A stretch of 64,000 nucleotides of DNA from Heterohyrax brucei (lineage: Eukaryota > Chordata > Mammalia > Hyracoidea > Procaviidae), in contig CM053146.1 of the NCBI GenBank assembly GCA_028571685.1, positions 23,347,431 to 23,411,430 on the forward strand, in the 5' to 3' direction. The notes under the pieces are model-generated. The model made no database searches and was not told the DNA's origin. It saw only the letters and a program-made list of their open reading frames with translations. Shown here piece by piece: positions 9,841 to 22,139 of this stretch; position 1 is the first letter of the stretch; every line of letters starts with the position of its first letter. A program made the position numbers and the translations under genes.

Positions 9841-10850
9841 GGACGACAAAGTTAGACGCAGTGCAGGACTGGACAGAGGGATGGTGGGTGAGGCCCAATA
9901 TGAGCAAGCTTGGGTGAGGACACACAGGAGCTAGAAGAGAAACAAACCACTTAGGAACTTTCAGTATCTCCCTTGTGTCTTCCTTCCTCATCTATTTCTA
10001 TGTAACTAACCATACCTAGACTTACAGAAGAAGCAAGGCCACTATTTCATGTAGATTTCTTGACTCCATGGGGCAGGAATTCAGAATGGACAGAGTAGGG
10101 AGGGCCCTGCTCTGCTCTGGATGGTGCACATCTGAAGTGGCTGTTCCACTCTCATCTAGCCATGGTGGCAGAAGATCAGGCTTACCCAGGATGACGAATC
10201 AAAGTGCTTGCCTGTGGCCTCTCCAGCATGGGAGTATTGGGGACATTGGACACCTAGATGTCACCTTGAAAAAGGGTGTTTCTACTGAACAAAGAAGAAT
10301 ATGCAAGGTCTTTTCTGATCTGGTCTTGAAAATCACCTGGGTCACTTCCACCAAAAGGCATTGGTCAAGTCAATCTCAGCCCTGGACAGATTCAAGGAGA
10401 GGGGAACCTAGACCTACCTCTTGAGCGGAGAGGAGTCAAAGAATTTGTGACTATGTCTTCAAACCACAATAGCTAGTAAAACACACAGGTCTTAAGATAC
10501 AGTCTCTCAGCTCTGATGTAGACTCATAAACTTAACAATTCAAGACCTTAAGGATGGTTTGTAAATCAGTGATTTTCCAAATTCTTTTTTCAGTAGTGAC
10601 ACAGATTAAAAAGAGCCAGTGCTACGGTTGGAGAGGAACACCTGCTCACCAGGATGCCATGTCTTAGCTTCTTTTTCCCTCCAGGCAGCTCTGGGTCCTC
10701 TTCTCAGCATGCCAGAGACCTAAGGGGCCAGATTCCCCATTGTGTGCATAATGTGTCATTTGTCTTGAATATGAACTCCTTTGGGGGAAAAAAATCTCAA
10801 GTGTTCAGACTTGACTGGATGGTAGTGGTTTTTTTGTTTTGTTTTGGTGT
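9841..10850. other. no gene seen; possible LTR remnant at 10035-10250
   Basis: The segment 'tccatggggcaggaattcag' at about 10066 and the sequence after it resemble an MLT-type internal block in antisense, with low certainty. A 118-codon open frame at 10068-10424 lies over it and has no recognised domain. Confidence 0.3.
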
Positions 10851-11036
10851 AGATTGTACCCAAGTGGTACAAATGGTTAATGCTCTCAGTGGCTCACAAA
10901 AGATTGGAAGTCCTAATCCACTCAGTGGTACCTGGAAGAAAAGCTTGGTAATCTGTTTCTGAAAAATCGGTCATCAAAGATCCTGTTCTACCCTGATACC
11001 CATGGAATTGTCGTGAGTCAGAATTGATTCAGGAAG
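10851..11036 (+). mobile_element. SINE of the AfroSINE group, longer-body subtype
   Basis: The head is 'gtacccaagtggtacaaatg' with a B-box region. The body block 'ctggaagaaaagcttggtaa' follows and the tail is catggaattgtcgtgagtca. The same subtype occurs at 30309, 32596 and 51106. Confidence 0.75.
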
Positions 11037-12080
11037 GTTGAGATTCTAGAGAGAAAGTTTCACTAAAGAGAAGGAGTTTTTCCGGAACATTCCCACAATT
11101 CATGTCGCTCAGGTAAGGGCATGTTCTGCCCACTGGTAGGGCCAGCTCTGTGTACAGCTGTCTGCTCTTAAACCGCTTTTTGGAGTTCTGATTTCTGTCT
11201 TCAGTTTCTCCCCCAAATGTTGCCAGCTTTTCTTATTCTCATTCTGGTCTCTCTTTCTGCATGACTCCGCCAGTGCAATCATGCGACTATGTGGAACTAA
11301 AATTCTTCTGGAAGACAGACCTCAGGGCTTCAATGACGGTCCTGAAAACAGAGCTGTGGTTGCCTAGTCTGTTGCCAACAAGGCATAGTGGCTGGGAGAC
11401 TTGAGAGGCCCATCTTTGGTGCCATCTTCCTTCCCTTCCCAAGCCTGTTTCTTTTGGAGAGCAACTTCCGGCCTGCCTTTCTCTTCCCCTCTCCCAGCTT
11501 TGTAGGGGCTGTTCCTGGTGGTGCTTTCTGTGGAAGACCTTGGGTAGCGGCCTAGGCATCCACATGCTATGATATGAGTGGCACTGACAGCACTTTTGGT
11601 CCCAGATCTCTGCTACAAGCCTGACAGGCAATGAGGAAATCTCAGTGCTCCACTGTCAGGGTCATGGCAGGGAGCAACAGGTGCTCAAACTGGGATAATG
11701 TGTGGAGAGTTTAATGAAGGGACTACTTGAAGGGCATGGGCAGAAGGTAGAGGAGCCAGGAGAGGAGGGAACCTTCACCAGGCCTTAGGGCCCCAGAAGA
11801 TTGTGCTGAAAGTAACACCTGACAAGAGCTTTGCCCTCCTCTGAGGGGCACAATCTACCAGGACCACGGGTTGGCCACCTGGAAGAATCAGCATCTTAGT
11901 TGAAGGCTCTTCTGGATCTCCCATCCCTGGCCAATCCAATTGGAAGCCAGAGGGCAGGGGAAGCCCCTTTTCAGGGTCAGTCTCTCAAAGCACAGAAACG
12001 TACTGTGGGGGGGGGGGGCAGGAGTGACAATCTGGGCAGTAAAAGGAAGCTATTGAGCATACTCTGTGTATGGAGCACTA
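11037..12080. other. unique sequence with a 12-G run
   Basis: No recognised gene or repeat. A run of 12 G lies at 12007-12018. A 115-codon minus-strand open frame at 11287-11631 has no recognisable domain. Confidence 0.4.
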
Positions 12081-12500
12081 TTTTAGTTACCTAGTGCTGC
12101 TGAAACAGAAATGCCATTAGTATTTAATAACAGAAATTTATTTTCTTATAATTCTGGAGGGATACCCACATTTAGGGCACCAGTTCTAGGGCGATGTTCT
12201 CTCTTTGTTTATCTAGGGGAAACTCGTGTATCACGGCCTCTAGCCTTAGAATTTCTCTGTTCCTTTGCGATCTCCACGTGACATCTATTGCTGCTCGGTT
12301 GGTGTTTGCTTGTCTCTACCTAATTTGCTGTTTTTGTGTCACAAAAGCGACTGGGTTTAAGGCACACCCTGCATTGATGTGAGCTCAGTAACATAACAAA
12401 GAAACCCTATTTCCAAATGGCATTACATCCATAGGCATAAGAGTTAGATTCTAACCCATACGCATTTTTGGGGGGAGGGGCACCATTCAATTCCATAACA
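12081..12500 (-). mobile_element. MaLR-like LTR remnant
   Basis: The left edge 'ttttagttacctagtgctgc' and the right edge 'caccattcaattccataaca' match the antisense ends of the LTR at 37606-38127. The middle is strongly diverged. This is a fossil long terminal repeat with no coding sequence. Confidence 0.65.
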
Positions 12501-13896
12501 AGTTCCTATTCTGCACCAAGGGCTTTCCCATTTGCCACCTTCTAAGTCCTCTAGGATTTAAAGACTGGCTTCCATTTAATAGCTGGGAGCCTCAACCTCC
12601 AATTGGGCCAGTACACAACTGGTCATCATGGAGGTGAGTGACAACCTGAGACTCCCAGCCAGACCTAGTGGCCTGGGCCCAGAAGGTGCCCAACAACTGC
12701 CCACAGCTGCCTCCCCAAGACATTTCCGGCACACATCAGTCATAATAAGCTTCCTGTACCAACCTGCTTTCCCAAAAGCACAATTCCATATTGCCAAGTG
12801 TAATTAACATGATACATTGACTTAGGGCAGAGCTAACCAGCACATATTAATTTTGAAAAGTCAAGCTATCTCACTGGAAATGAGTTGTTGATGAATACCT
12901 ACTAAAGGAGTTTAACAATACAGGAAAGAGGGTGGGTAATTATGGGCTGGCACGGCCTGTAGATCTGTGATTCTGCCTCCTGGAAACTCCCTGACAGTGA
13001 GGGATTGCTCCTTGCTTCTGTGAAGGGGGCAGAGGGTCACCCTAGATCAACCCCCCTGATGCCTCGTCTTCCCTCTACCCTAGGGAACGTCTTCGTTCAA
13101 CATCTCTCTCAGTGTGGTAGTATCTGTCACCAGACCCTCTACTTTGAGCTTTTCTTTGCCTGATTGCCTCCCTTGACTTGGATATTTGCATACAGACACA
13201 GACACAGACAAACACACATACACCTCTTAGATAGAAACCATCCTTCTAGGAAGGGAGGTCACTGGGTAGCCCTGAAAAAATGATGGGAAACCAAAAATGA
13301 TCAGATCTCTGTCTGTCTTTCATTCTGGGGCTCCCTGACAGTTGGAATTTCCTTTAGAATTCTGGTTTCATGAGCCAGATGTTTGAGCAAATTCCCTTTC
13401 TGGTCTGTGCTCCCAATGGGGAGAGGAAACTTCTCCACACACCTTTGTGTTAGGGTCAGGTACTGAGAAGAGAACTTTCTTCTGTTCTGCTTTCTTCATG
13501 TGGGGATGTTATTTTGTCATTGTGATTCTGTTCTGGCCTCATGAAGTCCTTTCCCATGCGATTTGCCTCTTTTCTTACCCTAGAAAGTCCACAGGAGTTT
13601 CAGAAGTGGGTTTAAATAAGAGTGTGGGATCTGAGGGAAGGAGAACACGTTTCAGACTCCTTTCTGGCCTTTTTGTATATGTGAAGCTAGACAAGACACC
13701 CCATCTGTGTGCACACCAAGTCCTTCATGGACAGCATGGGGCTGGTGATAGCTACCTTGCAAGCTGTGACCCATGTGCCTCCAAGTATTCCAGGAGCTGT
13801 CGAAGTGGCAATGAAGTTTCTATTTCTTGGGAGATATGAGGAAACAATCACATATCTCTGTTTAAATGCTTATTTGCCTTTTCTCTGGTCACTTCT
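12501..13896. other. unique sequence, no gene seen
   Basis: A short acacacacaga-type stretch occurs near 13195-13222. Open frames (130 codons at 13447-13839 plus strand) show no known domain. Confidence 0.4.
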
Positions 13897-14065
13897 GGAA
13901 ACCTGATGGCCTAGTGGTTAAGTAGTATGGCTGCTACCCAAAGGGTGGTAGATGGAATCCACCAGGTGTTCCTTGGAAACTCTGTGGGCCAGTTCTGCTG
14001 TTCTGTAGGATCACTGTGAGTTGGAATTGACTCAGTGGCAATGAGTTTGATTTGGTTTGGTTTGA
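13897..14065 (+). mobile_element. AfroSINE
   Basis: The head is ggaaacctgatggcctagtg with an A-box. The B-box region is 'gatggaatccaccaggtgtt' and the tail is gtgagttggaattgactcag followed by ggtttggttt repeats. Confidence 0.9.
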
Positions 14066-14137
14066 TCGTTTATAAGACCCTGACTTTTTTTACCTCTTCA
14101 TTCTCAATCCATTCCCCCATTTTTTTTCCATCTCTCC

Positions 14138-14480
14138 TGTCATGGATTGAAGTGTGCCCCCTTCTGCCACCCCAAAGCTGTGTCAACTTGACTAGGTCAT
14201 GATTCCCAGTATTGTGTGATAGTCCAATATTTTGTCATCTGATGTGATTTTCCTATATATTGTAAATCCTATCTCCATGATATTAATGATGCAGGGGTTA
14301 GAGGCAGCTATAGTAATCAGACAGGACTCACTGAGGTTGTGTTCTAAGCCAATCTCTTTTGAGATATAAAAGAGAGAAGAGAGCAGAGAGATTCAGGGAC
14401 CTCATGCCACCAAGACAGAAATACTGCGAGAATAGCACGTCCTTTGGATCTGGGGTCTCTGTGCTGAGAAACACTTTAAC
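14138..14480 (+). mobile_element. MaLR-like LTR, 3'-truncated
   Basis: It starts tgtcatggattgaagtgtgc, as the sense 5' end of the LTR at 37606-38127 does. It shares 'catgattcccagtattgtgt' and 'agggacctcatgccaccaag' with that copy. Confidence 0.7.
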
Positions 14481-14488
14481 CAACATCA

Positions 14489-14735
14489 TGTATTGAATTG
14501 TGTCCCTAATAAATTGTTTGCAACAATCTGGCTGGACCATGATTCCCAGTAATGTGTAATTGTCCTCCATTTTGTGATTTTTCCTATGCCATAAATCCTA
14601 TTTTCTGCCTGTGGTTAATAGACTGGATTATGTTAGAGGATTAAGATGGGCCTGTCTGCAGTTTGAGAGGATCCTGTTGACAGAGGTCTTGTGACTGAAT
14701 TCTTGTTGTTTTTTTCTTCCAGTGGAATAAAAGAA
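14489..14735 (+). mobile_element. second MaLR-like LTR fragment
   Basis: A new LTR start (tgtattgaattgtgtcccta) follows the first copy in the same orientation. It shares 'accatgattcccagtaatgt' and a 'gtcctccattttgtg' block. It is cut off before the RTE fragment at 14753. Confidence 0.65.
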
Positions 14736-14752
14736 GACTCTAGCTTTATGCT

Positions 14753-15441
14753 TCAGTATGCATTACACCTCAACATAAAGAAAAAAAAATACAACTGAAC
14801 CAATAGCCAACATCATGATAAATTAAGACTGAGATTATGAAGAATGTTATTTTACTTAGATTCATGGTCAATGCTTGTGGAAGCAGCAGCCAAGAAATCA
14901 AAAGACACATTGCACTGGGCAAGGCTGCTGCAAAAGGCCTCTTTAAAGTGTTGAAAAGCAAAGATGTCACCTTAAAGTCTAAAGTGTGCCTGACCTAACT
15001 CATGGTGTTTTCAGTTGCTTCACACGTATCTAAAAACTAGACAATGAACAAGGAACCTCAAAGAAGAACTGATGCCTTTGAACTATAGCACTGGTGAATA
15101 ATATTGAATACACAGTGGACTGCCAAAAGAATGAACAAATCTGTATTGGAGGAAGTGCAGCCAGAATACTCCCTAGAGGCAAGGATGTCAAGACTACTTC
15201 TCACATACTTTGGATGTGTACAAGGATGAATCAACTCCTGGAGAAGTGCATTATGCTTTGTAAAGTAGGCAGTCAGCGAATAAGGCAGGAAGACCCTCAA
15301 AAAGATGGATTAACAGAGTGGCTGCAACAATGGGCTCAGCATAACAGTGCTCATAAGGATGGTGCACAAATACTTCATTTTGTTGTGCGTAGGGTCACCA
15401 TGAATCAGAACCAACTGGTGACACCTAGCATCAACAACAAG
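14753..15441 (+). mobile_element. RTE 3' end, 5'-truncated
   Basis: This is collinear with the RTE 3' third at about 2430-3119. It includes 'cctctttaaagtgttgaaaa' (compare 2619), 'gaacaaatctgtattggagg' and the terminal tail 'accaactggtgacacctagc'. No intact frame remains. Confidence 0.85.
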
Positions 15442-15564
15442 CTTTAGTAAGAAAGCCTTGGTCTACCAGTGAAACTCTCCTCCACTCTCACTCCCCACCA
15501 CCTCTCTCTTTTCTTTTTCTCTCAGTTGAAATTATTATTTACCCTTCTCTATGCTATTACAGGG

Positions 15565-17024
15565 CTTTGTCTTTTTTTGTTTTTTCAGTTATAATTGAGT
15601 GAAAATGTACATTCCTGTGTAAATTTGCATGCCCACCTAGGTGCAGTTTCTACTGCTCTCTCTGCCCGGTCACAGCACACTCTTCCTCTCTGTTCTATAT
15701 ATGTCATATCCTCCTAACAATCTCCTTTTCCTTCCTCTCCACCCTCCACCTCCCCCACCTCCTGTAAGAGGTCAGCAGGATGACATCCTATAGATGCATA
15801 GAACCATAAAGTGCACACACGATAGTCACTCTGTGTCACCAAGTCCAATCCGTTCCTGTCCGAAGAGTTGACCTCTATTATGATTTATGGACAGGGGCAG
15901 CATCAGAGCCAGGGGCTATGCTCCCAGGGGAACCCTGAGGCCTCTGGACCATCAATTGCAGTCTTTTAGTGGAGATCTCAAGGTGCACCCCTTTTTATTC
16001 TTGTGTGCCCATGAGACTCAACCTTGTAAGCCTCATCACAGCTATCACTGGTGGTGGTCAGGCACCATCTGGTTCTTCTGGTCACATGTTGATATAGTCA
16101 CCCACTCGCATGGGTTTCTCCGTCCTCTGGGTTCTTTTTCCCACTGTTGTTTTGGTCCTTGGTGATCATCCATTCCTGCTGAGTTGGGAACATTTGCTGC
16201 ACCCTCAGATGGCAACTTCATAGTTTTTAAGACCCCAGATGCCACTCACCAATGTGGGGTGCAGAGGACTTTCTTAGGAAAATGCTAGTTGTGCTAATTG
16301 GCCTCAATTTCCCCTGAGAGCATGTTCGCTGTCCTTGCAATATTGGGTTAAGATGGGAGGAGTAACCTTGTTACGTTGAAGTCCAGTTAAAATTGATCTT
16401 CTTTCGAGTGTGTGCTGTCACTGATTTCACCCAACCAAATTTCTATCAACTATCTAAACTATATCTCACCTTCTCTTTCCCTCCCTCCCAGCCCTTGCTG
16501 TCATAAGAGTCTTTTCTTCTATGTATGAGTTTATTTTTAGGTTCTTATTGTAGGGGTCTCATACAACATTTATAATTTTGTTGCTGCCTGCTTTCACTCA
16601 ACATAACGTCCTCCAATTGAAACCAGGTTATGAGATGTTTCCTAAAATCGTCATTGTTCTTTATCATTGCATAATGTTCCATTGAGTATATACACCATAG
16701 CTTATCTATCTATTCCTCTGTTGTTGAGCATCTGGGTTGGTTCTATGTTTTTGTTATTGTGGACTGTGCTGCAGCAAACATTTGTATACATATATCGGTT
16801 GGTGTGAATGTCTTTGATTCTGTAGGATATATTCCAAGCAGTGGAATTACTGGGTCAAACGGTGTATCTAGATCCAGCTTTTCAAGGAAGAGACAGATTG
16901 CTTTCCCAAGAGGTTGCAGCATTTTGCAATCCTACTAACAGTGTAGGAGAGTTCCAGTTTCTTCACAGCCTCTCTAACATTTATTGTTTTGCATTTTTTG
17001 GATCATGGCCAACCTTGTTGGGGT
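15565..17024 (-). mobile_element. L1 3' half (ORF2 end plus 3' UTR)
   Basis: Minus-strand L1. The 3' end lies at 15565-15595 (T-rich on plus). A long 3' UTR (to about 16500) matches the UTR of the L1 at 55375-58640. The ORF2 C-terminus lies at about 16500-17024 and has the segment TPTRLAMIQKMQNNKC, also seen in the L1 at 52795. The element is 5'-truncated at about 17024. Stops are frequent. Confidence 0.85.
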
Positions 17025-18473
17025 GCTCACCACTTCTCTTAAAAGCGCTTTGCTATTTTTGCCTGAATGGGCCAAATTTGATTGGCTAAGCCTTGACCAT
17101 TTCCAGCAAGATTTCTTAGTCCATGTTTTAGGCTGGAATTTCTTTTTTACTCCCAAAGTTAACTCATAACCAACTTTCTTTGGCTTTTTGTTACTTAGCC
17201 TGATCTCTCTTTTACACACTGCTGTGTTGACAACCTTTTTTCATTCGGATCTGACTTGACGGCACTTGGCTTGGCTGGCCTCCTAATGTAGTTAGGTAAG
17301 TGCTTAACCTTATCTTCCAGGGACTTTAAGGACTGGCTCCTCTATCAGGCTGTCAGTTAGTGTCTCTCTGCCTTGGTGACTCTCAATTAAATCCAGGTTC
17401 CAGGTCAAAGCATGATTCTCATGCAGAAGCTTGAACAAAATTTCTCCAAAATTAGTGTCCTGGTGTTATCGACAACCTCATTCTAGGTAAAGCCCAGGAG
17501 TAAGTCCCCTTCTAGCAGCCCCTGTGCAGGAGAGAGGAATGTTGAGACTTTTCAAACTCCTGGGTTCTGGGCTGTGTCACTGAGATTACAGTGCACAGAT
17601 GCTAATGTCAATTTCATTTTCTATTCTTGCGTTTGTACTGAGAACACATGGAATTAGAATATGACCAATAATTCTTTTAACTCCCTTGCCTTAATAGCTA
17701 TCAGATGGAAATTCTGGTTCCTTTATTAATTCAGCCTGGAAGTGACCCAGAGAACTACTGTGTGATGGAAACTTCTATCCTGGATTCACCTATTTTGATT
17801 GACTCCTGGTTCCCATTCCTGGCTCAGTTTTAATTGGGGCATTTTCAGGAAAAGCAGACCCTCCAAGCTTGCTCCCAAGTCCTCTAGCTACTCATTTTAA
17901 TACTGGAAGCATCTGAGTCTGAAGTCAAAAGCAGAGAAAGGTTTTGATAAAGACTTTATGAGGCTATAATTTTCAAACTAAATTTAATTATTTTTTGGAA
18001 ATAACCTGGCAGTGGGCTGAACTCAGTGGCTTGACTTTCCCACCAGCTTCTTTGCAACTTATGTGGCCATGGCTTCTGTGCTCCTGTACACTTGAGTGCT
18101 GAACACATGAGTCTGTCTCTCTTCTTCTCTTTGAATAAATTGTCTGCCCACTTCCTAGCTAAGGGTGATGACAGCAGCATGGTCACTCCAGGAAGTATCA
18201 TCAGTAGGCTGGTGGCAGCCTAAGGTAAAAATTTTCCTTCTTAGGTGCTTTTGGAGGGGGGAAAGAGAGTGTGAACTCCCTGTTAAAAAGTATGTTCTGT
18301 GTGCCAGTCAGGGTGTTGGGTATTCTATAACTACTCTCTCATTTGTTCTCTGTAGCAGCTTTGTAGAAAAATCATTGCTACTTGGATTTCACAAAGAATC
18401 TGCTGAGTTTCTATGAAGCGTTGTGAGTTAGGTTATCCAGAAGCAGATGCTGGAATTTGAGGTGGACATATTT
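17025..18473. other. unique sequence apart from a SINE tail scrap at 17238
   Basis: No gene or other repeat was recognised. The minus-strand open frame at 16974-17219 is L1 ORF2 in its C-terminal part and unrelated sequence before that. Confidence 0.4.
17238..17277 (+). mobile_element. tail-only SINE scrap
   Basis: About 40 bp matching only the 3' tail shared by AfroSINE and RTE: cggatctgacttgacggcac followed by ttggcttggctgg. No head or body is present. Confidence 0.6.
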
Positions 18474-18680
18474 ATTGCTGTTCTGTGCCATCAAACTGAT
18501 TCCAATTCATAGTGAACTAACTCATAGGGCAGAGGAGGACTATGCCACAGGATTTCCTAGGCTGTAATCTTCACAGGAGCAGATCACCAGGTCTTTTCTG
18601 GGCCAGAACAGCTGGTGGTTTTGAACTGCAGTTAGTTTTATTAGCAGCCAAAAACCTTAATTACTGCACAAGTAGGGCTC
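18474..18680 (-). mobile_element. AfroSINE, longer-body subtype, with target-site duplication
   Basis: The body contains a 'gtaatcttcacaggagcaga' block typical of this subtype (also at 36208 and 41742). The direct repeat acatatttatt occurs at 18466-18476 and 18686-18696. Confidence 0.85.
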
Positions 18681-19071
18681 GTAGCACATATTTATTAGAG
18701 ATCAAGAATCATAAAAGGAAGGGGAAGATGTAGAGTTGAGCAGCAGGAAAAGTTGAATTGAAATGTAAGGCCAGCAAAGCCTGTGATAACCTGGCAGAGT
18801 TCTCGAGAGAGTTTATGCATCAGAGCTGTCTCATATATGGCTGAAAAGGCCAGGTCTTTTACCCACAACTGGAACAGTTACCAGATATAGTTGTTCCAGG
18901 ACGGACATGGCTCCCCAAGTCTTCGTGTGAAGTGGATCTGGATGGTGCACCTCTGTGAAGGCAGCTTGACCAAGCTGTTAAATGCTGGGCCTAGAATTTG
19001 TCCCAAGGTTTCATGTACTGACAAAAGGCATGCTCTTTCCACTACACTATGACAATGAGTGTTCCTAGAGA

Positions 19072-19463
19072 GCTGTTCCTGGTAGCTGCTATCAAGTCAG
19101 CTCCAACACATGGCGATTCTATGTACAACAGAACAGCAACATGGCCTGGTTCTGTGCTATCTTCATAATCATTGGTATATTCAAGTCTGTTGTTGAAGCC
19201 GCTGTATACGCTGACTGTATTCCAACCTAGGGAGCTCATCTTCCAGCACTCTATTAGTCAATATACTTTTGTGATCTATGGAATTTTCACTGGCTAATTT
19301 TTGAATGTAGAACATCAGGCCTTTTTTCTTAGCCTTAGTCTGGAAGTTCTGCTGAAATATGTCTACCATGGGTAACCCTGCTGGTGTCTGAAACACATAT
19401 GGCATAGCTTTCAGTATCACAGCAACATGGGAGTCACTACGACATGACACACTGACAGAGGGA
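19072..19463 (-). mobile_element. internally deleted RTE derivative
   Basis: On plus this reads the antisense RTE 3' end (from 19072), then at about 19228 switches to the antisense RTE 5' region ('ctagggagctcatcttccag' matches RTE positions near 405-425) and ends near the RTE 5' start. The junction lies further into the 5' region than in the copies at 4961 and 43112. Confidence 0.72.
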
Positions 19464-19731
19464 TGGAGGTCCCTGAGGGTAAAGAGTGAATTTCCCTTTG
19501 TGCCAGAAGTTATTTGGCAGAACAAATTGTAGCTTTTTCTTCTTTAGTCCTGACTAGTGGAGGAGATTGCCACCTTTTAAGGATGTCCTGACAGGGTGAT
19601 CAGTGAAGAACTTGAAAGACAGCCAACACTACTGGTTAACTGTGATCATTTCTAGTTTACAAATGTGGTGCTCGACTCTTTGTTTGATGTGGGTTTCTAG
19701 GCTACTCCATAGGTCACTCTACAGCCTATCA

Positions 19732-19892
19732 GAAATCGTGGTGACATAGCGGTTAAATGTTGTGGCTGCTAATCAATAAGTCAGCAGTTTGAATTCAGCA
19801 GGTGCTTCTTGCAAACTCTGTGGGTGCAGTTACCATCTGTACTACAGGATTGCTGTGACTCACAATCGATTCAATGGCAATGGGTTATATAG
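19732..19892 (+). mobile_element. AfroSINE
   Basis: The head is 'aatcgtggtgacatagcggt', the B-box region 'cagtttgaattcagcaggtg' and the tail 'ctgtgactcacaatcgattc'. Strongly diverged. Confidence 0.78.
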
Positions 19893-21514
19893 CCAAGAGC
19901 ACTCACTACCCTATTGCCAAAGGACATGCTGTGAAATGCCCCATGACCATCCTAATTTTCTTCCACTCTCATTTCACACCTCCACGTTGTCTTCTCTATT
20001 TTTGTGTTCTCAACTCTCTTCAGCACAGATGAAACTTTTTATCTCTAAAGGCCAGCCCTTTGTGGTCCAGAGGCCAGGGGATGAATTATCAGAGTAACTC
20101 TGTGTTTGTCTATCCATCGAATGCCAATGTTTTGGGGTGGGGACCAGAGTGAGTTTGGGGGAGAGCTGGAGGTGCAGTTCTACAGATGTTCTAGCTCTGT
20201 TATACCTACGTGACAACATAGGGTTAATTCTCATTCCATTGAAAGGAAAATAGCAAATAAATAAATAAATCCTTCCTCTCACATGAGCATTAATTTCCCA
20301 GTATCACAGAATACTATGTCTAGGCCAGAGAACAAGATAATTGGCTGTCCTGTATCAGCCCCATGGGTCAGCTATATCCGTACTCAAGGATTGCTTACCA
20401 TTAACTTGCTTTATGACTTATGGCAAGTCAGTTCTCATCTCTAGTTGTATATTTTTGCATTGCAAAGTGGAGAAGAATGACTAAGATATGTGATGTCTTC
20501 AAAAGAACACACAACTCTCACACTGGATTTCTGTCTGTGATTGCAGCACACCAGAGAGCTTTGGGGAGAAGGTAAAATCCTTCCTCATAATGGTAGCCCT
20601 GGGAGTTAAGCATCTGTTCCAGTTGCTCACAAGAATCCACCATCCCAGAACCTGTTTAAATCCTCCTGAAGTATTTATGCCTTCACGGAAACATTCTTCG
20701 GGGATCACATATTTGCCTTGTTTCTACTCCTGTTAACAATCTCATCAAATCCATGGATCATAGAGGGGGTGAGACAATAGCAAAAGTTGGCCTTGTGGTT
20801 TCCAATAATTTTGATCTGGGGAACTTTTCTTCTTTACATAATTATTCACAGGCATTTAATCGGTAAGGCAAATCAAACTAGAGCTTTTCTTATCAAAGTG
20901 AAGGAACTTTGGAGGCTGAGGGATAAGCTAGAGAAATTCTACTCATGCAATTCTTGGGAATTAAAATTATGATGTTGATTAGGGTGAAACTGGGTGTTTG
21001 TTTTGGATGGAGGCATTGGTGATATTATTTGCACTATTTGTTTTGAGCTTCAGCACCTACTGAGTGGTCAGGAGATTTATGTGATATCAAAGCAATGGCA
21101 ATCAGAGATAGCATTTAAAAAAATGTAATTGTAAAGGTAAAGAATAAGGCAAGACAGAAATGATCTTTACAGTAACTTAATTGAGTTCACGACTTAGTAT
21201 GCTTTGACTTACTTTCTATCACTGAGCCATCTAATCAACAATTTGGCACTCAACATTCTTTATTCCACCAACATTTACTTAATATATACTGGATATATAG
21301 TGTGATTGATGAACACGTAGGGAAGACTAGACTGTGTTTCTGAACTTTTGTCTCTGGAAGATATATTTTATATCTCTTTGTGATATATTGATAGACTGGG
21401 AGGTAAAACTAAAGGCAACGAATTACTTCTCCAGATGGACCAAACACCTCTTATATGCCACTTCACATGCCTTTTGTTTCAGCTCTGGGAGAGCTCCACC
21501 CAATGATGCCTCAC
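19893..21514. other. mostly unique sequence with one MIR and a short (AAAT)n
   Basis: An (AAAT)4 run lies at 20254-20270. Apart from the MIR at 20390, I see no gene or repeat. Confidence 0.4.
20390..20490 (+). repeat. MIR core fragment
   Basis: The block 'cttatggcaagtcagttctc' followed by a 'cattgcaaagtggagaagaa' block matches the MIR core in sense. Confidence 0.5.
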
Positions 21515-21695
21515 CTGTAACGGGTGGTTCACACTTCTTGACTGCAGTCCTGGAGCTCTCCTGTTGATGCTCATCTTGGCTTGGCTGCTTGTAGCAGATC
21601 TCCTCACGGAGGCGACTGTACTGTATCTCAGCTTGGTGCCCAGACCACATGTGCACAACCCAGAGTACAGAGAGGCTGATGCCTGTGATGCAAAC
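21515..21695 (-). CDS. candidate internal coding exon, unidentified gene
   Basis: I do not recognise the gene. The minus-strand frame is open from a stop at about 21731 down to about 21423. It reads a hydrophobic stretch VCITGISLSVLWVVHMW, which would suit a membrane segment. A polar, charged stretch then follows (SRLREEICYKQP and DEHQQESSRT). A strong donor-like site CAG/GTGAGG lies at 21509-21517. A plausible but weak acceptor AG precedes 21695, with an alternative AG before 21682. No known repeat covers this block and codon use is not stop-rich. It could be one exon of a small membrane protein, or a chance open frame of about 100 codons. There is no flanking exon in the window to support it. 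Confidence 0.28.
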
Positions 21696-21957
21696 CTTTG
21701 ACCAAAGGAAGATGGGATTCAGGGGATATTATATTTTTTCTCTCATCTCCTACCAGATGTGGTCCAGAGAACAGTTTCTACAGCTTCCAGAGATTGCAAT
21801 CCCATGGATGGAGCAAAGTCAGAATTGGCCCTTTTCCTTGGTAACGTGCAGTCATTTGGTATCATAGTTAAGGTTGTGTGTTGAGTTGGCTGGACCATGA
21901 TTCTCAGTTGTTATATAGTTTGGTAGCTGTGTAAAGATGTAATCACTTCCATAATGA

Positions 21958-22122
21958 AGAACCAAACCAAATCTACTACTGTCCAGTTGATTCTGACTCA
22001 TAGCAATTCTATAGACAGAGTAGATTTGCCAGATAGATTTTCAAAGGAATGCCTAGTGGATTTGAACTGCTGACATTTTGGTTAGCAGCTGTAGCACATA
22101 ACCACTATGCTACCAGGGTTTC
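21958..22122 (-). mobile_element. AfroSINE part of the chimera
   Basis: The minus-strand head is ggaaaccctggtagcatagt. The tail includes a 'gtcagaatcaactggac' block and ends at aaccaaac on plus. Full length. Confidence 0.88.
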
Positions 22123-22139
22123 CAAGTGTCTGCTTCGGC

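Noticed and set aside
10068..10424. 118-codon plus-strand open frame
   Set aside because: No recognisable domain or splice context, and part of it looks like an LTR remnant.
11287..11631. 115-codon minus-strand open frame
   Set aside because: No domain recognised and low-complexity charged composition; length is within chance for 64 kb.
13447..13839. 130-codon plus-strand open frame
   Set aside because: No known domain, and no convincing start context or neighbouring exons.
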